This document shows, in pieces, positions 18,801-28,000 of a stretch of DNA of 64,000 nt. How positions within the stretch are numbered: the stretch's first letter is position 1; each line of letters starts with the position of its first letter. The translations under genes and the position numbers were made by a program. Source of the DNA: Methanogranum sp963676045 (GTDB taxonomy: Archaea; Thermoplasmatota; Thermoplasmata; Methanomassiliicoccales; Methanomethylophilaceae). Under the pieces are notes generated by a model. It was not told the origin of the DNA. It saw nothing but the letters and a program-made list of their open reading frames with translations, and made no database searches. Location of the stretch: NCBI GenBank assembly GCA_963676045.1, contig OY780938.1:992001-1056000 (forward strand). The letters run 5' to 3'.

Positions 18801-20438
18801 GTAAGTGGCGGTCGTAACCGTATATGTCGCACCTGTGCCAGTGGAGCCCTTTGTCAATGTCAATGAGGTTATCTTGTTGCAACCGTTGAACATGCCGCTT
18901 GTGATTGTTATGTTTATCGGCATGGTCAGTGAAGTTATCGCCGTGCAGTTGTAGAACGCATTCGCACCTATGGCTGTAACACTGTTTGGAATTGTCAACG
19001 ATGTTATTTTGTTGCAACCGTAGAATGCATATGTGTTGATGGACGTCACAGTGTTGGATATCGTCAAAGATGCGATTCCAGTACAATTATAGAAAGTATA
19101 GCTGCCGATCGATGTTACGCCGTCGGCAATGGTCACAGACATCGTATTGGTACGGCTGATATACCACGGAGTGTAAGTGGCGGTGGTCGCCGTATATGTC
19201 GCACCTGCGCCTGAGGACCCCTTTGTCAATGTCAATGAGGTTATCTTGTTGCAACCGTTGAACATGCCGCTCGCGATCGTTATGTTTATCGGCATGGTCA
19301 ATGAGGTTATCCCGGTGCAACCGTTGAATGCGTTGCCGCCGATGGACGTCACGCTGGTAGGAATGGTCAATGACGTTATGCCCGTACAGCCACGAAAAGC
19401 TGCACTACCTATGGAGGTCAGACTTTGTGGAAGTGTCAATGAGGTTATCCCGGTGCAATCGCGAAAAGTTGTGCTACCTATGGAGGTCACGCCTTCAGGG
19501 AGCACTAAGGACTTGATTCCAATGCATTTGTAGAAAGTATAGTCCCCGATGGATGTGACGCCGTTCTCTATGGTAAGGACGATCGTGTTATTGCGACTGA
19601 AATACCATGGAGTATACGCATAATTGCTGCTGTTATACACATAACCTGCACCTGTTGTAGACCCCTTTATTAACGTCACTGAAGTTATCGCGGTGCACCC
19701 GCTGAAAGCAGTACTACTTGTGACCCCGATGGTCACCGGCATCGTCAATGACTTGATTCCAGTGCAATTATAGAAGGTATAGTTACCAATGAATGTAACA
19801 TCATCTGCTATTGTGAGTGATATCGTATTCGCACGACTTATGTACCAAGGAGTGTACATGTAATTCGACGTCGTATAATTCGGACCTGTAGCTGTTGACC
19901 CCTTTATGATCGTCACGGATGTTATTTTGTTGCAACCGTAGAACATACCGTTTGTGACCGTTATATTGACTGGTATCGTCAATGATGTTATACTCGTACA
20001 ATTGTAGAACGCATTTGTACCTATGGAGGTCACACTGGCAGGAATGGCCAATGCTGTTATCCCTGTGCAACCATAGAATGCATTGCTGCCGATAGATGCG
20101 ATCGAATTGGGTATGGAGATCGTTTGAATATTACTACGATTGTAAAATGCATTATTGCCTATTACCGTAACATTGTACGTCACACTACCACTCGTTACCG
20201 TGGAAGGTATGGTGATGCTTGACGCGCTTGAACTGCCTGTCGGATTCGTACCGTCTCCGACCTGAACGGTCGTAGTTGTGATCGTGCTATATGTTATTCC
20301 GTCGACAGTGAAAGTCGCGGCTGAGGATGGTTCTTCCTCGGACATTACTACCGCATAAGAGGAGACAAGTATCCCTAGGACAACCAAGAACAGGAATAAT
20401 TTCCTTGGAACTTTAATGCCTTTGGAATGACCTATCAT
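15816..20438 (-). CDS. Giant secreted BspA-like LRR surface protein
   Basis: The 1540-residue product begins with a charged N-terminus and a hydrophobic signal segment (LFLFLVVLGILVSS). Residues ~55-735 are BspA/Treponema-type leucine-rich repeats (ITSLTIPNSVTAIGANAFYNC pattern), interrupted by five KGS...YTPWYISR modules. Two InlB-type repeats (GYTFTGWNTALDG) follow at ~735-850, then three related beta repeats, two or three carboxypeptidase-regulatory-like domains from ~1031, and a last InlB-like repeat from ~1357. No C-terminal membrane anchor or sorting motif is seen. BspA-like proteins bind host matrix or other microbes, so an adhesin in a gut-type habitat is likely. It is third in a row of exported-protein genes. 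Confidence 0.85.
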   Translation of the reverse strand: MIGHSKGIKVPRKLFLFLVVLGILVSSYAVVMSEEEPSSAATFTVDGITYSTITTTTVQVGDGTNPTGSSSASSITIPSTVTSGSVTYNVTVIGNNAFYNRSNIQTISIPNSIASIGSNAFYGCTGITALAIPASVTSIGTNAFYNCTSITSLTIPVNITVTNGMFYGCNKITSVTIIKGSTATGPNYTTSNYMYTPWYISRANTISLTIADDVTFIGNYTFYNCTGIKSLTMPVTIGVTSSTAFSGCTAITSVTLIKGSTTGAGYVYNSSNYAYTPWYFSRNNTIVLTIENGVTSIGDYTFYKCIGIKSLVLPEGVTSIGSTTFRDCTGITSLTLPQSLTSIGSAAFRGCTGITSLTIPTSVTSIGGNAFNGCTGITSLTMPINITIASGMFNGCNKITSLTLTKGSSGAGATYTATTATYTPWYISRTNTMSVTIADGVTSIGSYTFYNCTGIASLTISNTVTSINTYAFYGCNKITSLTIPNSVTAIGANAFYNCTAITSLTMPINITITSGMFNGCNKITSLTLTKGSTGTGATYTVTTATYTPWYISRTNTMSVTIADDVISIGNYAFYNCTGVRSLTMPITIAATNTTAFTGCTGITSVTLTKGSTGTGATYTSSNYMYTPWYISRNGIISLTIADDVTSIGNYAFYNCTGAISFNISLSSSLTSIGDYAFYNCDNLVSIEVPSSVTYIGDYSFSNCGKLNSLTFSDNISYLSIIGSNSFSTGLLTSVSIPLVKTGYSFNGWYTSSSGGTLVTSSMTVTTTNNSVDLYARWTVNTYTVEYNGNGSTGGSMSSQSFTYGIYANLTSNAYTRSGYTFTGWNTALDGSGTSYSDSQMVGDLTTVQGATVILYAQWNATTLTVTYPTNTIAYYVSGGSTSLVYGSSCSFSITVYDPYNKTSPIVWANGVSISASSISGSTYTYTIDSVTTNIVFTETATWSKNVYTVTLPVSNSAYVVTGQTSAVYGENYYFTITVNPGYSSTVPIVTCYGNDGMWVINNYGTIVYEYHVAYVTNDLTFVESQTWSLNTYSVSGTLTVVGGASSVNVAVVLNVDGMEYTALTTTGGAYTIIGVPYGSSGSITASISGYMQTVTPTVSSMTSNQTGKDLTLTIAFFQISGTVHSSDGALPSGTYVLLTCNGVEYTATVNLSTGAYSISGLQYGVYVVKAVATGYSSTTLNLDMSNGPSSISGQDLTISLQMHTLTIYVVSSSGIYVPGCAVNVGSYDLSDTYSAVYGTYSGIISFGTSGLSVSKDGYTFSNWKYYGTSVTYSSGDSFVMGSEDTTIVVSMSLIEYYATFNASGSIVSILEFDAEDMSVVAPSVPYVIGYMGEWEQYTLTYADITIYAQYSPITYTIIYHSNYGSDVTYSQSCTYDVMVTLASTIFTRGGYTLICWSGNDDGSGTVYVLGTQVENLSAVDGSEVDLYAVWFVDLAFVSPSVTDDDLGSVAVEESDQETDVGTYDVDFAADSYDYTVYNSDSVTVSVVFTPDDGIQISIANFNGIIGELYLKIDLMNSESTMCCYMTVVILPDSYFIKCSI
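18761..18939. repeat. Intragenic direct repeat in the BspA-like gene, copy 1
   Basis: This stretch is highly similar to 19133-19311 (offset 372) and encodes the same KGS/YTPWYISR module and following LRR. Three more diverged modules occur near 18500-18660, 19550-19700 and 19795-19945, so the repeat region expanded by internal duplication. Confidence 0.75.
19133..19311. repeat. Intragenic direct repeat in the BspA-like gene, copy 2
   Basis: Second copy of the 18761-18939 repeat. Differences are scattered and keep the reading frame, so the duplication is under coding constraint. Confidence 0.75.
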
Positions 20439-20502
20439 GTTGGGACCCTCATACTCCTCTTTGCGTTAACAAAAAAGGTGCAATGGATTTCGCTTGCTGG
20501 AA

Positions 20503-21219
20503 TCAGGTCTCCCTTGATCCTTGCTTTCTCTTCCTGAATATTACCAACAACAGTAAGAGCAAGAAGATCACGATGACCAATGCGATTATTACGATCTTTT
20601 CCAATTGATTCGCCGAATCAGATGGCTCAGATATCTCTGTGTACTCCCATGACGCATATAACGTCATATCGGATGTTATGTCCGCTGCGGGATCGTAGGC
20701 CTGGATGCACCCAGAGTCATAATACCATCCCTTGAACACATATCCGTCGCGAGTCGGCGTAGGCACTGTGATCGTCCCCCCATCACCAACCACGTAAGGC
20801 ACATTGATGGTCTCAGAGGGATTGCCGTCCATGAAATCAAATGTCACTGTTGGTGCAGGTCCCAAGACAGTGATCTTCATGTCAGCCGTCTTTGTGTGGT
20901 CCTCGTCAAAGTCCATCGACGTGGATATGTACTCTCTAACATAGAAATCTCCCGTATCATAAGGATATGTGTATGTGTAGGTATTCTGCGTTGAGGATGC
21001 CTCTATTGTGGAGAAATCCGATGTGAAACTTATCTCCCATTTCACTGCATACCCAGCGTTCTCCGAATCAGAAAAAACGAAATCCGAGGCGTATGCCTCT
21101 ACAGTGGTCATATCGCCGTCATCTTCTGTGTCAGCAACAGCAATGCTATCGCTGGATATGATGATGACGGATGACATCAAGCATAGGGCCGCTAGGGCCA
21201 GAACCATTTTTGTTCTCAT
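20503..21219 (-). CDS. Membrane-anchored surface protein with InlB-type repeat
   Basis: The 238-residue product has an N-terminal signal peptide (~1-28, ALAALCLMSSVIIIS), a beta-rich extracellular part, an InlB/Listeria-Bacteroides repeat at ~145-195 (RDGYVFKGWYYDSG), and a C-terminal transmembrane helix (~208-230) followed by the basic stop-transfer RKRKQGSRE. It is therefore held in the membrane by its C-terminus. A ribosome-binding AAAGGAGT precedes the ATG, and a TATA-like TTAATATATTAAAG lies upstream. It sits between two other exported-protein genes. Confidence 0.75.
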   Translation of the reverse strand: MRTKMVLALAALCLMSSVIIISSDSIAVADTEDDGDMTTVEAYASDFVFSDSENAGYAVKWEISFTSDFSTIEASSTQNTYTYTYPYDTGDFYVREYISTSMDFDEDHTKTADMKITVLGPAPTVTFDFMDGNPSETINVPYVVGDGGTITVPTPTRDGYVFKGWYYDSGCIQAYDPAADITSDMTLYASWEYTEISEPSDSANQLEKIVIIALVIVIFLLLLLLVIFRKRKQGSRET

Positions 21220-21285
21220 TTCTGTTACTCCTTTAATATATTAAATTAATTGAAAAAGAGGGGCCTAAGCCCCTAAATGATTTGA

Positions 21286-22443
21286 TCATCCTGTTACAGA
21301 TATCACTATGTTTGGATCGGGTATTATGAATGTAGCTCCACTCTCCAACACAACGAAATAGAATGTGAAGGTCTGAGTGTATCCGCCCACATTATAATCG
21401 ACTGTCACTGCATGTGTACCTGTCACATACAACGGGAGGAGGAAATCCAAAGTCCCATCGTGTGATGTTGAGTCAACAGAGAATGTGTATTCTGTTATGC
21501 TAGGTGTGGTAGCATCCTCGAGAAGAAGATTGCCATCGACATAGATCTTCTCTATAGCAGGAACATAGTTCTCTACACCTGTGAATGTTATGGTCACGGC
21601 TGCAGAATTGCTGCTCTGGTCAACATATACTGTTCCATTATCCCCTATTATCTGCGGATCTGAACCAGTACCTGTTATAACTCCAGATACATTGGACAGG
21701 TGCGTTGTGATGACTACATCCTGTGTGGTCTTAGCTCCTGTCACTTTATCAACGACTACTGCAGATACTGTGTATGTAGTTACAGTAAATGAATCGATTG
21801 TTGCATATCCGCCCAGGTTGTTACCGAGTATGTACAAACCGTTAGGGAGCTTTTCATTATCGTCGTCACCCTCTACGATGGTGACTGCATAGCTACCTGA
21901 TCCGCCGGATACCAGGGCTGCATTCAATGCGACGCCGAAATAGCAATCGACAGATGCGTCCACGGCCATATCAGAGTATACATTCAATATAACGGCCTGC
22001 GAAACGTCTCTTGTGGCAATCTCTGCACCGTTGCATTTTATTGTTGTAGTAGAAGTGACTGTGAATGAGCCACCGGAAATAACTGTAGAAGCTGCCAATA
22101 CAGTTACGGCATTAGTAGTAGAATTAACAGATATTGTAACACCTGTCACATCTGTCTTTGTAACGACTGTCTCAACTGTGTAGTTGGAATCATATGTCCC
22201 TTCCGCCCAATTAACGGTGGGCGTGAATATTACTGTTCCACCACAGGACATATTGATGACCTCTGGAATGTAGTCAACACCGCTTGACGCTTCATTTATT
22301 GCTATCGTGCTCGAAGCATCGGAATCATCAGACCCCGTCATTGATGCTACTCCCACGAAGGCCGCCGCCATCATCATTGCGATGGCCAACACTGCGAATA
22401 TTTTCGTTTTGATAGATATTCCTCCTTTGCTGGCCCCGGACAT
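21286..22443 (-). CDS. Secreted beta-rich (Ig-like) surface protein
   Basis: The 385-residue product has a long n-region then a hydrophobic signal segment (IFAVLAIAMMMAAAFVGVAS), an acidic Ser-rich linker, and repeated Thr/Val-rich beta strands resembling Ig-like or bacterial surface domains. No C-terminal anchor is evident. I do not recognise a specific family. It is the first gene of the exported-protein cluster; the AT-rich 430-bp region upstream presumably holds the promoter. Confidence 0.65.
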   Translation of the reverse strand: MSGASKGGISIKTKIFAVLAIAMMMAAAFVGVASMTGSDDSDASSTIAINEASSGVDYIPEVINMSCGGTVIFTPTVNWAEGTYDSNYTVETVVTKTDVTGVTISVNSTTNAVTVLAASTVISGGSFTVTSTTTIKCNGAEIATRDVSQAVILNVYSDMAVDASVDCYFGVALNAALVSGGSGSYAVTIVEGDDDNEKLPNGLYILGNNLGGYATIDSFTVTTYTVSAVVVDKVTGAKTTQDVVITTHLSNVSGVITGTGSDPQIIGDNGTVYVDQSSNSAAVTITFTGVENYVPAIEKIYVDGNLLLEDATTPSITEYTFSVDSTSHDGTLDFLLPLYVTGTHAVTVDYNVGGYTQTFTFYFVVLESGATFIIPDPNIVISVTG

Positions 22444-22874
22444 GACCTTGATTTAAGCGGTACAGGGCCTATTGGGTATTTTGAGTGTTACAAAGAGATA
22501 TACTTGTGCTATAAATTTCTGTAACAAGCTATACTTAGCCAATAGTATTTTGATGTTATATTTAAAGATTTCTAAATAAAAGAATATAACATATATATGT
22601 TCAAACTATTTAAATAAATCTGATATTACTGTTAAATTGTAATTTACTGTATAAATACAAACCGCAGATAAGTCTGGATTGACATGTCAAATCTGTGTTT
22701 TTCTTTAATGAATTCGTATAAGGATTCACTTATTTCGAAAAAGAGTCAAATTATAATAGTAACACATGATTATAAAAATAGACATACTGAAACATACCGT
22801 ATGCCCTGAATTACGACAATTGACAAACACCCTATCGTACGATTTTTACTCACTCCGAAACATAACTGCCTTCA
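22444..22874. other. AT-rich intergenic region (about 430 bp)
   Basis: I see no credible gene here. It has several TATA-like stretches and a 14-bp perfect palindrome AACATATATATGTT at 22588-22601. It probably carries the promoter of the surface-protein gene that starts at 22443 and the untranslated tail region before the membrane-protein gene ending at 22875. Confidence 0.5.
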
Positions 22875-23537
22875 TCATCCACCAAGATATGCAGCGAAGA
22901 TCGATAGCATCAACGCCGCCCCCATGACCATGAATCCCTCGGAAATCCTTTTTTTCTTACTGCTAGATGGGTCGATGTACATGCCTACGAAGAAAAGCGA
23001 TAACGATGCCAATAAAGCGGCAGCGTTCAATGCATCGCGCCTGTCATCGATCAGCACGAGTGCGGCTATTATCGGCAAGGTCGTCATCATGGTGATGAAG
23101 AAACAGGTAACGGAACTGTACAGCATCTTCTTGCGGTCCTCCCGCATCTCCCTGCGGTCCTCGACCCTGCTATTTATTATGAGGTCCACTCCTTTCAGCT
23201 TATCCTCCTCAGTAAGAATATCAAATATTGTGCTGTCCAATTCACTGTAGATCTCATCGCGATAATCTTGGTCATCCCTCTTATTATTGATGAGTTTCAC
23301 ATATCTCTTCTGTGTCGCGACGTCCACCCTATAGAAGATCATCATGTCGATCGCCCCCCATACGAAGTTCATGGCCACGATCATAGTGACCAACTCCCAT
23401 GGCGAATAATACGAGAATATGCCCACCCTTGCGGCTATGATGAACGTGAGCGCCATAACGAAACCGTACATAACCTCCTGTACTGCAAGCTCGACCCCGG
23501 TGTATTCGAGTAGCTTGTCCATCAGCCTGTGTTTCAT
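22875..23537 (-). CDS. VIT1/CCC1-like membrane protein
   Basis: The 220-residue product has two N-terminal helices (~20-40 and 48-70), a long charged cytoplasmic segment (~75-140, rich in Asp/Arg/Lys) and three C-terminal helices (~143-163, 168-187, 198-219). This 2+3 arrangement and the EVMYGFVMALTFIIAARVG first helix resemble VIT1/CCC1 iron or manganese transporters. The similarity is by topology and short motifs only, so the substrate is a guess. It is divergent from pstS. Confidence 0.55.
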   Translation of the reverse strand: MKHRLMDKLLEYTGVELAVQEVMYGFVMALTFIIAARVGIFSYYSPWELVTMIVAMNFVWGAIDMMIFYRVDVATQKRYVKLINNKRDDQDYRDEIYSELDSTIFDILTEEDKLKGVDLIINSRVEDRREMREDRKKMLYSSVTCFFITMMTTLPIIAALVLIDDRRDALNAAALLASLSLFFVGMYIDPSSSKKKRISEGFMVMGAALMLSIFAAYLGG

Positions 23538-23709
23538 ACTGTCCCTTATATTACTTATATTGATTATTAATCTATTACTAAAAAGACCTAGGGTGTGTTA
23601 TATACTATATATTAATCCATATTGATATATATCATATATAGTCTAATATATATTACATCGACATTCAATATATATGATTCCGTAAATCTTTTACTCAAGG
23701 TGTAAGACC

Positions 23710-24558
23710 TTGAACAAGAACATGAAAATATTGACAGTCCTCATTGTAGCTGTCGTCGTTATCGCCGGGGCCGCTGTGGTCCTGAGCAAAGACAACGGTG
23801 GCAACAGCGAGAAGACCACGATCGTTATCCAGGGATCCACCACCGTAGCCCCGATAATGCTCGCGATCGAAAACATTTACGAAGAGAAGAACAACGTAGA
23901 CCTTCAGATCACCGCAAACGGATCTGGTGCAGGTGCCGCCGCCGCCATAAATGGAACGGCAAACCTTGCCATGCTCTCACGTAACCTGAAATCATCGGAG
24001 ATATCTGCAGGCCTTGAAGAGACCGTTATCGGAATGGATGGAATCGCCATAATATTCAACAGTTCCGTCACAGGCGTCACTAATCTCACATTGGAGCAAG
24101 CCGCAAAGATATTCAGCGGAGAGATCACCAACTGGAGCGAAGTTGGAGGGAACAACCTCTCGATACACGTCATCTCAAGAGAGGAGGGATCTGGAACCCG
24201 CGATGGATTCGAGACCGCATTGAAGACAGTTGACTCATCATACGAACTCGTGGATGATGCCATAATAACATCCAGCACGAATGCTGAGATGAACGTTGTC
24301 GATAATACAGGCGGCGCTATCGGATACATCAGCATCGGATACCTCGAGACCAAAGGAGAAAACACAATAGCCGCTACACTCAATGGAGTGGAAGCGAAAG
24401 AAGAGAACGTGATCAACGGAACCTATCCTATTCAGAGAAACCTTGTGCTCGCCACCATGGGAGAACCATCGGGAGCAGTAGCAGACCTGATAGAATGGAT
24501 CCTCAGCGACGAAGGCCAGGCATACGTTGCCAGCGAAGGATACATCCCACTTCCGTGA
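23710..24558 (+). CDS. pstS: Phosphate-binding protein PstS
   Basis: PstS captures phosphate outside the cell for the Pst ABC transporter. The 282-residue product has an N-terminal hydrophobic segment (LTVLIVAVVVIAGAAVVL) acting as signal or anchor, then phosphate-site motifs IQGSTTVAP, GSGAGAAAA and SREEGSGTRDGF. I start at the TTG at 23710 because AAGGTG lies six bases upstream; the ATG at 23722 lacks a well-spaced site. It heads the pst operon. The upstream region is very AT-rich and includes a 12-bp palindrome TGATATATATCA (23623-23634). Confidence 0.93.
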   Translation: MNKNMKILTVLIVAVVVIAGAAVVLSKDNGGNSEKTTIVIQGSTTVAPIMLAIENIYEEKNNVDLQITANGSGAGAAAAINGTANLAMLSRNLKSSEISAGLEETVIGMDGIAIIFNSSVTGVTNLTLEQAAKIFSGEITNWSEVGGNNLSIHVISREEGSGTRDGFETALKTVDSSYELVDDAIITSSTNAEMNVVDNTGGAIGYISIGYLETKGENTIAATLNGVEAKEENVINGTYPIQRNLVLATMGEPSGAVADLIEWILSDEGQAYVASEGYIPLP

Positions 24559-24567
24559 GCTGATAGA

Positions 24568-26523
24568 ATGACAAACACTCAGGACGGATTCGCAAAAAGG
24601 AAGAAGATCGACACGGATGGGATATCCAAATATGTCCTCATGGCGGTCGCCTCCCTGACCGTCCTGATCCTTTTCTTCATTATATTATTCATAGTATACA
24701 ATTCAACAACCGCGATATCTGACATAGGTTTCTGGGATTTCCTGACGGGAATGAAATGGAAGCCATCATCTGACCAATACGGTGCCGTACCTTTGATCGT
24801 CGGCACATTGCTTGTCACCGCCGGTGCGATCGCATTCGCGGTACCTGTGGGGTTGGGCGCCGCGATATACCTCTCGGAGGTCTCGCCAGAGCGCCACAGG
24901 AGATTCCTTAAGCCTACAGTAGAATTGTTCGCTGGAATACCTTCCATCGTATACGGTTTCTTCGGTATGATGGTCATGGTGCCATTCATGGCGAAGATGT
25001 TCAACGGAGAGATGCCGACCGGTTTCTCCTGGCTGACAGGATCCCTGTTGCTCGGGATAATGGCATTGCCTACGATAATCTCTGTATCCGAGGACGCCTT
25101 GAAGGCCGTCCCCCGCTCATACAGGGAGGCATCCCTGGCCATGGGTGCGACAAGATGGGAGACAACGAGAAGGGTGGTAGTACCCGCAGCCATATCTGGA
25201 ATATCCGCGGCTGTGATACTAGGTATCGGAAGGGCCATCGGAGAGACCATGGCCGTAATGATGGTGACGGGAAATGCAGCCATCGTACCAGATCCACTTT
25301 ACAATGTGTTCTCTTTCGTGAGAACGATAACTGCGACACTGGCCCTTGAAATGCCGGAAGTGGTCGTCGGAGGCACCCACTACTCAGCACTGTTCCTGCT
25401 GGCCCTCATATTGATGATAATGATACTCGCCGTGAATTTCATCGCGAAATACATAGTAAAGAGAGTGAAGATGAAGTTCGAAGGCAATCTACCTGAGAGC
25501 CGGGTATCGGAATTCTTCAAAAAGGACAACATGAAGACATTTATGGAATCAGCGAAAATGGGATTGATATTCCTTTTGCTACTCATGGCTGCCTCTCTCT
25601 TCGTGGACCTCGTGTTGGCAGCCGTCATCGCGTTGGCGATCACCATCGGATACAAGGCGTTCGCACGCTTCTACGAAAAGGTCTCCAGAAAGATGAAGCA
25701 GAGACTCGCCCATATAGGGCTCCTCTGCATCGTGCTGTTCGTTGTCGGACTGCTGATCGTCATGATCGGGAACATAACCATCAAGGCCTTGCCAGCATTG
25801 TCCTGGAGCTTCATAACCGAATATCCTACGGACGCGGGAAGGTCCGGAGGCATATTCCCTGCGATAGTCGGTACGCTTGAATTGATCGCAGGTACAGCAA
25901 TAATAGCATTGCCCGTCGGGATATTCTCCGGTACGTATCTAGCGGAATACGCCAAGGACACGAGGGCCACCAGACTGATAAGGCATGCGATAGACATGCT
26001 GAACGGTACCCCTTCGATAGTCTTCGGGCTATTTGGAATGACGGCTCTGGTAATATACACCGGATGGGGTTACTCGCTGATAGCCGGATGCATAACACTG
26101 GCACTCATGATACTGCCGGTCATAATAAGAACAACAGAAGAATCTATCAAGAGTGTGCCTCAAGAATTGAGGGAGGCCTCTTTCGCGATGGGGGCGACCA
26201 AATGGCAGACCACTACCAAGATTGTACTGCCTTCCGCATTCGGCGGAGTGATAACAGGTTCCATACTCGGACTGGGACGTGCGGCCGGAGAGACAGCGCC
26301 GATCATGTTCACCGCTGTGGTGCTCATGCAATCCCACTTATCCAGTTCGATATTCGACCCTGTGATGGCACTACCCTACTACCTTTACTACCTGGCCACA
26401 GAAGGTACTGCGGACCCTTCGATGCAATACGCCACTGCCCTCGTGCTGCTGGTGATCGTACTATCTATGTTCGTGGTAGCTTCGATAATAAGAGAGCGCA
26501 GCTCTAAAAAGAACAAATGGTGA
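24568..26523 (+). CDS. Fused phosphate ABC permease PstC-PstA
   Basis: The 651-residue protein joins both permease subunits in one chain. The N-terminal half (~1-305) is PstC-like with the EAA loop EASLAMGATRWETTRR and GIGRAIGETMAV. The C-terminal half (~370-650) is PstA-like with EASFAMGATKWQTTTK and GLGRAAGETAP. A linker with two extra helices (~325-365) keeps both halves in the same orientation. PstC and PstA are usually separate genes. It lies between pstS and pstB, which supports the assignment. Confidence 0.93.
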   Translation: MTNTQDGFAKRKKIDTDGISKYVLMAVASLTVLILFFIILFIVYNSTTAISDIGFWDFLTGMKWKPSSDQYGAVPLIVGTLLVTAGAIAFAVPVGLGAAIYLSEVSPERHRRFLKPTVELFAGIPSIVYGFFGMMVMVPFMAKMFNGEMPTGFSWLTGSLLLGIMALPTIISVSEDALKAVPRSYREASLAMGATRWETTRRVVVPAAISGISAAVILGIGRAIGETMAVMMVTGNAAIVPDPLYNVFSFVRTITATLALEMPEVVVGGTHYSALFLLALILMIMILAVNFIAKYIVKRVKMKFEGNLPESRVSEFFKKDNMKTFMESAKMGLIFLLLLMAASLFVDLVLAAVIALAITIGYKAFARFYEKVSRKMKQRLAHIGLLCIVLFVVGLLIVMIGNITIKALPALSWSFITEYPTDAGRSGGIFPAIVGTLELIAGTAIIALPVGIFSGTYLAEYAKDTRATRLIRHAIDMLNGTPSIVFGLFGMTALVIYTGWGYSLIAGCITLALMILPVIIRTTEESIKSVPQELREASFAMGATKWQTTTKIVLPSAFGGVITGSILGLGRAAGETAPIMFTAVVLMQSHLSSSIFDPVMALPYYLYYLATEGTADPSMQYATALVLLVIVLSMFVVASIIRERSSKKNKW

Positions 26524-26528
26524 GATCA

Positions 26529-27287
26529 ATGAGTGAAATAGTACTCGACATCCAGAACGTGAACCTATGGTACGGTGACAAACAGGCACTCTTCGATGTG
26601 AGCATGCCTGTCGAGAAGAACAAGATCACCGCCCTGATAGGGCCTTCTGGATGCGGAAAATCGACGCTCCTCAGGAGCATAAACAGGATGAATGACCTGA
26701 TACCAGGTTGCAAGACAGAAGGGAAGATGGAATTCCACGGGGAGGACATATACGACCCAACGAATGACGTGAATTCCATAAGGAAGAAGATCGGCATGAT
26801 ATTCCAGAGGCCCAATCCTTTCCCGATGTCCATAAGGGACAACATAACATATGGGCCGAAGATCCACGGGATAGAGGACAAGAAGGAACTCAACGAGATC
26901 GTGGAGAGGACACTCCATCATGCGGCATTGTGGGACGAGGTGGGTGACAGACTGGATAAGTCCGCCCTCTCACTTTCAGGAGGACAGCAGCAGAGATTGT
27001 GCATAGCGAGAGCACTTTCGATCAATCCGGATCTTCTCCTCATGGATGAGCCCACATCTGCATTGGACCCTATAGCCACATCGAAGATCGAGGACCTTGC
27101 ATGCGAATTGCAGAAAGAATACACCGTCGTCATTGTGACACACAACATGCAGCAGGCATCCCGTATCAGTGACAAAACCGGATTCATGTTCATGGGCAAG
27201 ATGATAGAATTCGGCGATACCGAAGGGATATTCAACAAGCCCAAGGAAGAGACCACTGAAAGATACATAACAGGAAGGTTTGGATGA
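26529..27287 (+). CDS. pstB: Phosphate ABC transporter ATPase PstB
   Basis: PstB powers phosphate import. The 252-residue product has Walker A GPSGCGKST, the family-specific RSINRMNDLIPGC, Q-loop FQRPNPFPMS, the signature LSGGQQQRLC, Walker B LLMDEPTSALDP and the switch His in VTHNMQQA. I chose the ATG at 26529, just after the permease stop; the frame extends to 26517. It overlaps the following phoU region. Confidence 0.96.
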   Translation: MSEIVLDIQNVNLWYGDKQALFDVSMPVEKNKITALIGPSGCGKSTLLRSINRMNDLIPGCKTEGKMEFHGEDIYDPTNDVNSIRKKIGMIFQRPNPFPMSIRDNITYGPKIHGIEDKKELNEIVERTLHHAALWDEVGDRLDKSALSLSGGQQQRLCIARALSINPDLLLMDEPTSALDPIATSKIEDLACELQKEYTVVIVTHNMQQASRISDKTGFMFMGKMIEFGDTEGIFNKPKEETTERYITGRFG

Positions 27288-27291
27288 TAAT

Positions 27292-27942
27292 ATGAAAAAA
27301 TTCGAAGATGATCTTAATAAACTGATAAACACCACAAAGGAGATGGGTGACCTTTCGCTATCACTGCTGAAAAGGTCGATAAAATCATTTGAAGAGAAGG
27401 ACCTTTCGCTCGCGGAGGAAGTGATCAAAGACTTCGAGCACGAGGTCTTCCTGGATGAACTGATAGAGGAGGACTCCATAAGGATGCTAACGCTCTATCA
27501 GCCAACGGCCATGGACATCAGGACGATATCGACGATAATGAAATCGATAACATACATGGAAAGGATAGGCAAGAACAGCAAGAACATAGCCAAGGTCGTG
27601 AAGGTCCTTAGCACCGTGGATGCTGGCGAGGTCCTTCCGGAAATAAAACAGATGAGCGATGTGGCACTCGAGATGGCCGAGATAGCGATAAAGGGACTCA
27701 AAGAAGATACTATCGAAGGATTCGACAGATTGAGTGAACTGGACAATAAGATGGATTCCCTCAGGGATTCAGCGATGATGAGCGGGACCTCCCATATACA
27801 CCAAACCCCGGATGATACGGATGTGTACATGTGTTACATATCCATGTCCAGATATCTCGAGAGGATCGGAGACCACACCTGCAAGATAGCCGAGAAGGTC
27901 ACCTACATGGTGACAGGCAAACATATCGAGATCGACTCGTAA
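27292..27942 (+). CDS. phoU: PhoU-family phosphate uptake regulator
   Basis: PhoU proteins are helical bundles that bind metal ions and restrain Pst transport. The 216-residue product shows the two three-helix halves, each with the E-x3-D type metal motif near YMERIGKNSKNI and YLERIGDHTCKI. I use the ATG at 27292; a TTG at 27280 overlaps pstB but lies only one base from the GGAAGG site. It is the last gene of the pst operon proper. Confidence 0.92.
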   Translation: MKKFEDDLNKLINTTKEMGDLSLSLLKRSIKSFEEKDLSLAEEVIKDFEHEVFLDELIEEDSIRMLTLYQPTAMDIRTISTIMKSITYMERIGKNSKNIAKVVKVLSTVDAGEVLPEIKQMSDVALEMAEIAIKGLKEDTIEGFDRLSELDNKMDSLRDSAMMSGTSHIHQTPDDTDVYMCYISMSRYLERIGDHTCKIAEKVTYMVTGKHIEIDS

Positions 27943-28000
27943 AAACCTATTCAACTATATATTTTTCAATTTACCAATATATTAAAGGGGACAACGCGAT

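Noticed and set aside
18541..19320. Minus-strand His/Arg/Gln-rich frames inside the BspA-like gene
   Set aside because: They are alternate-frame readings of the repeated LRR modules, repeating because the DNA repeats.
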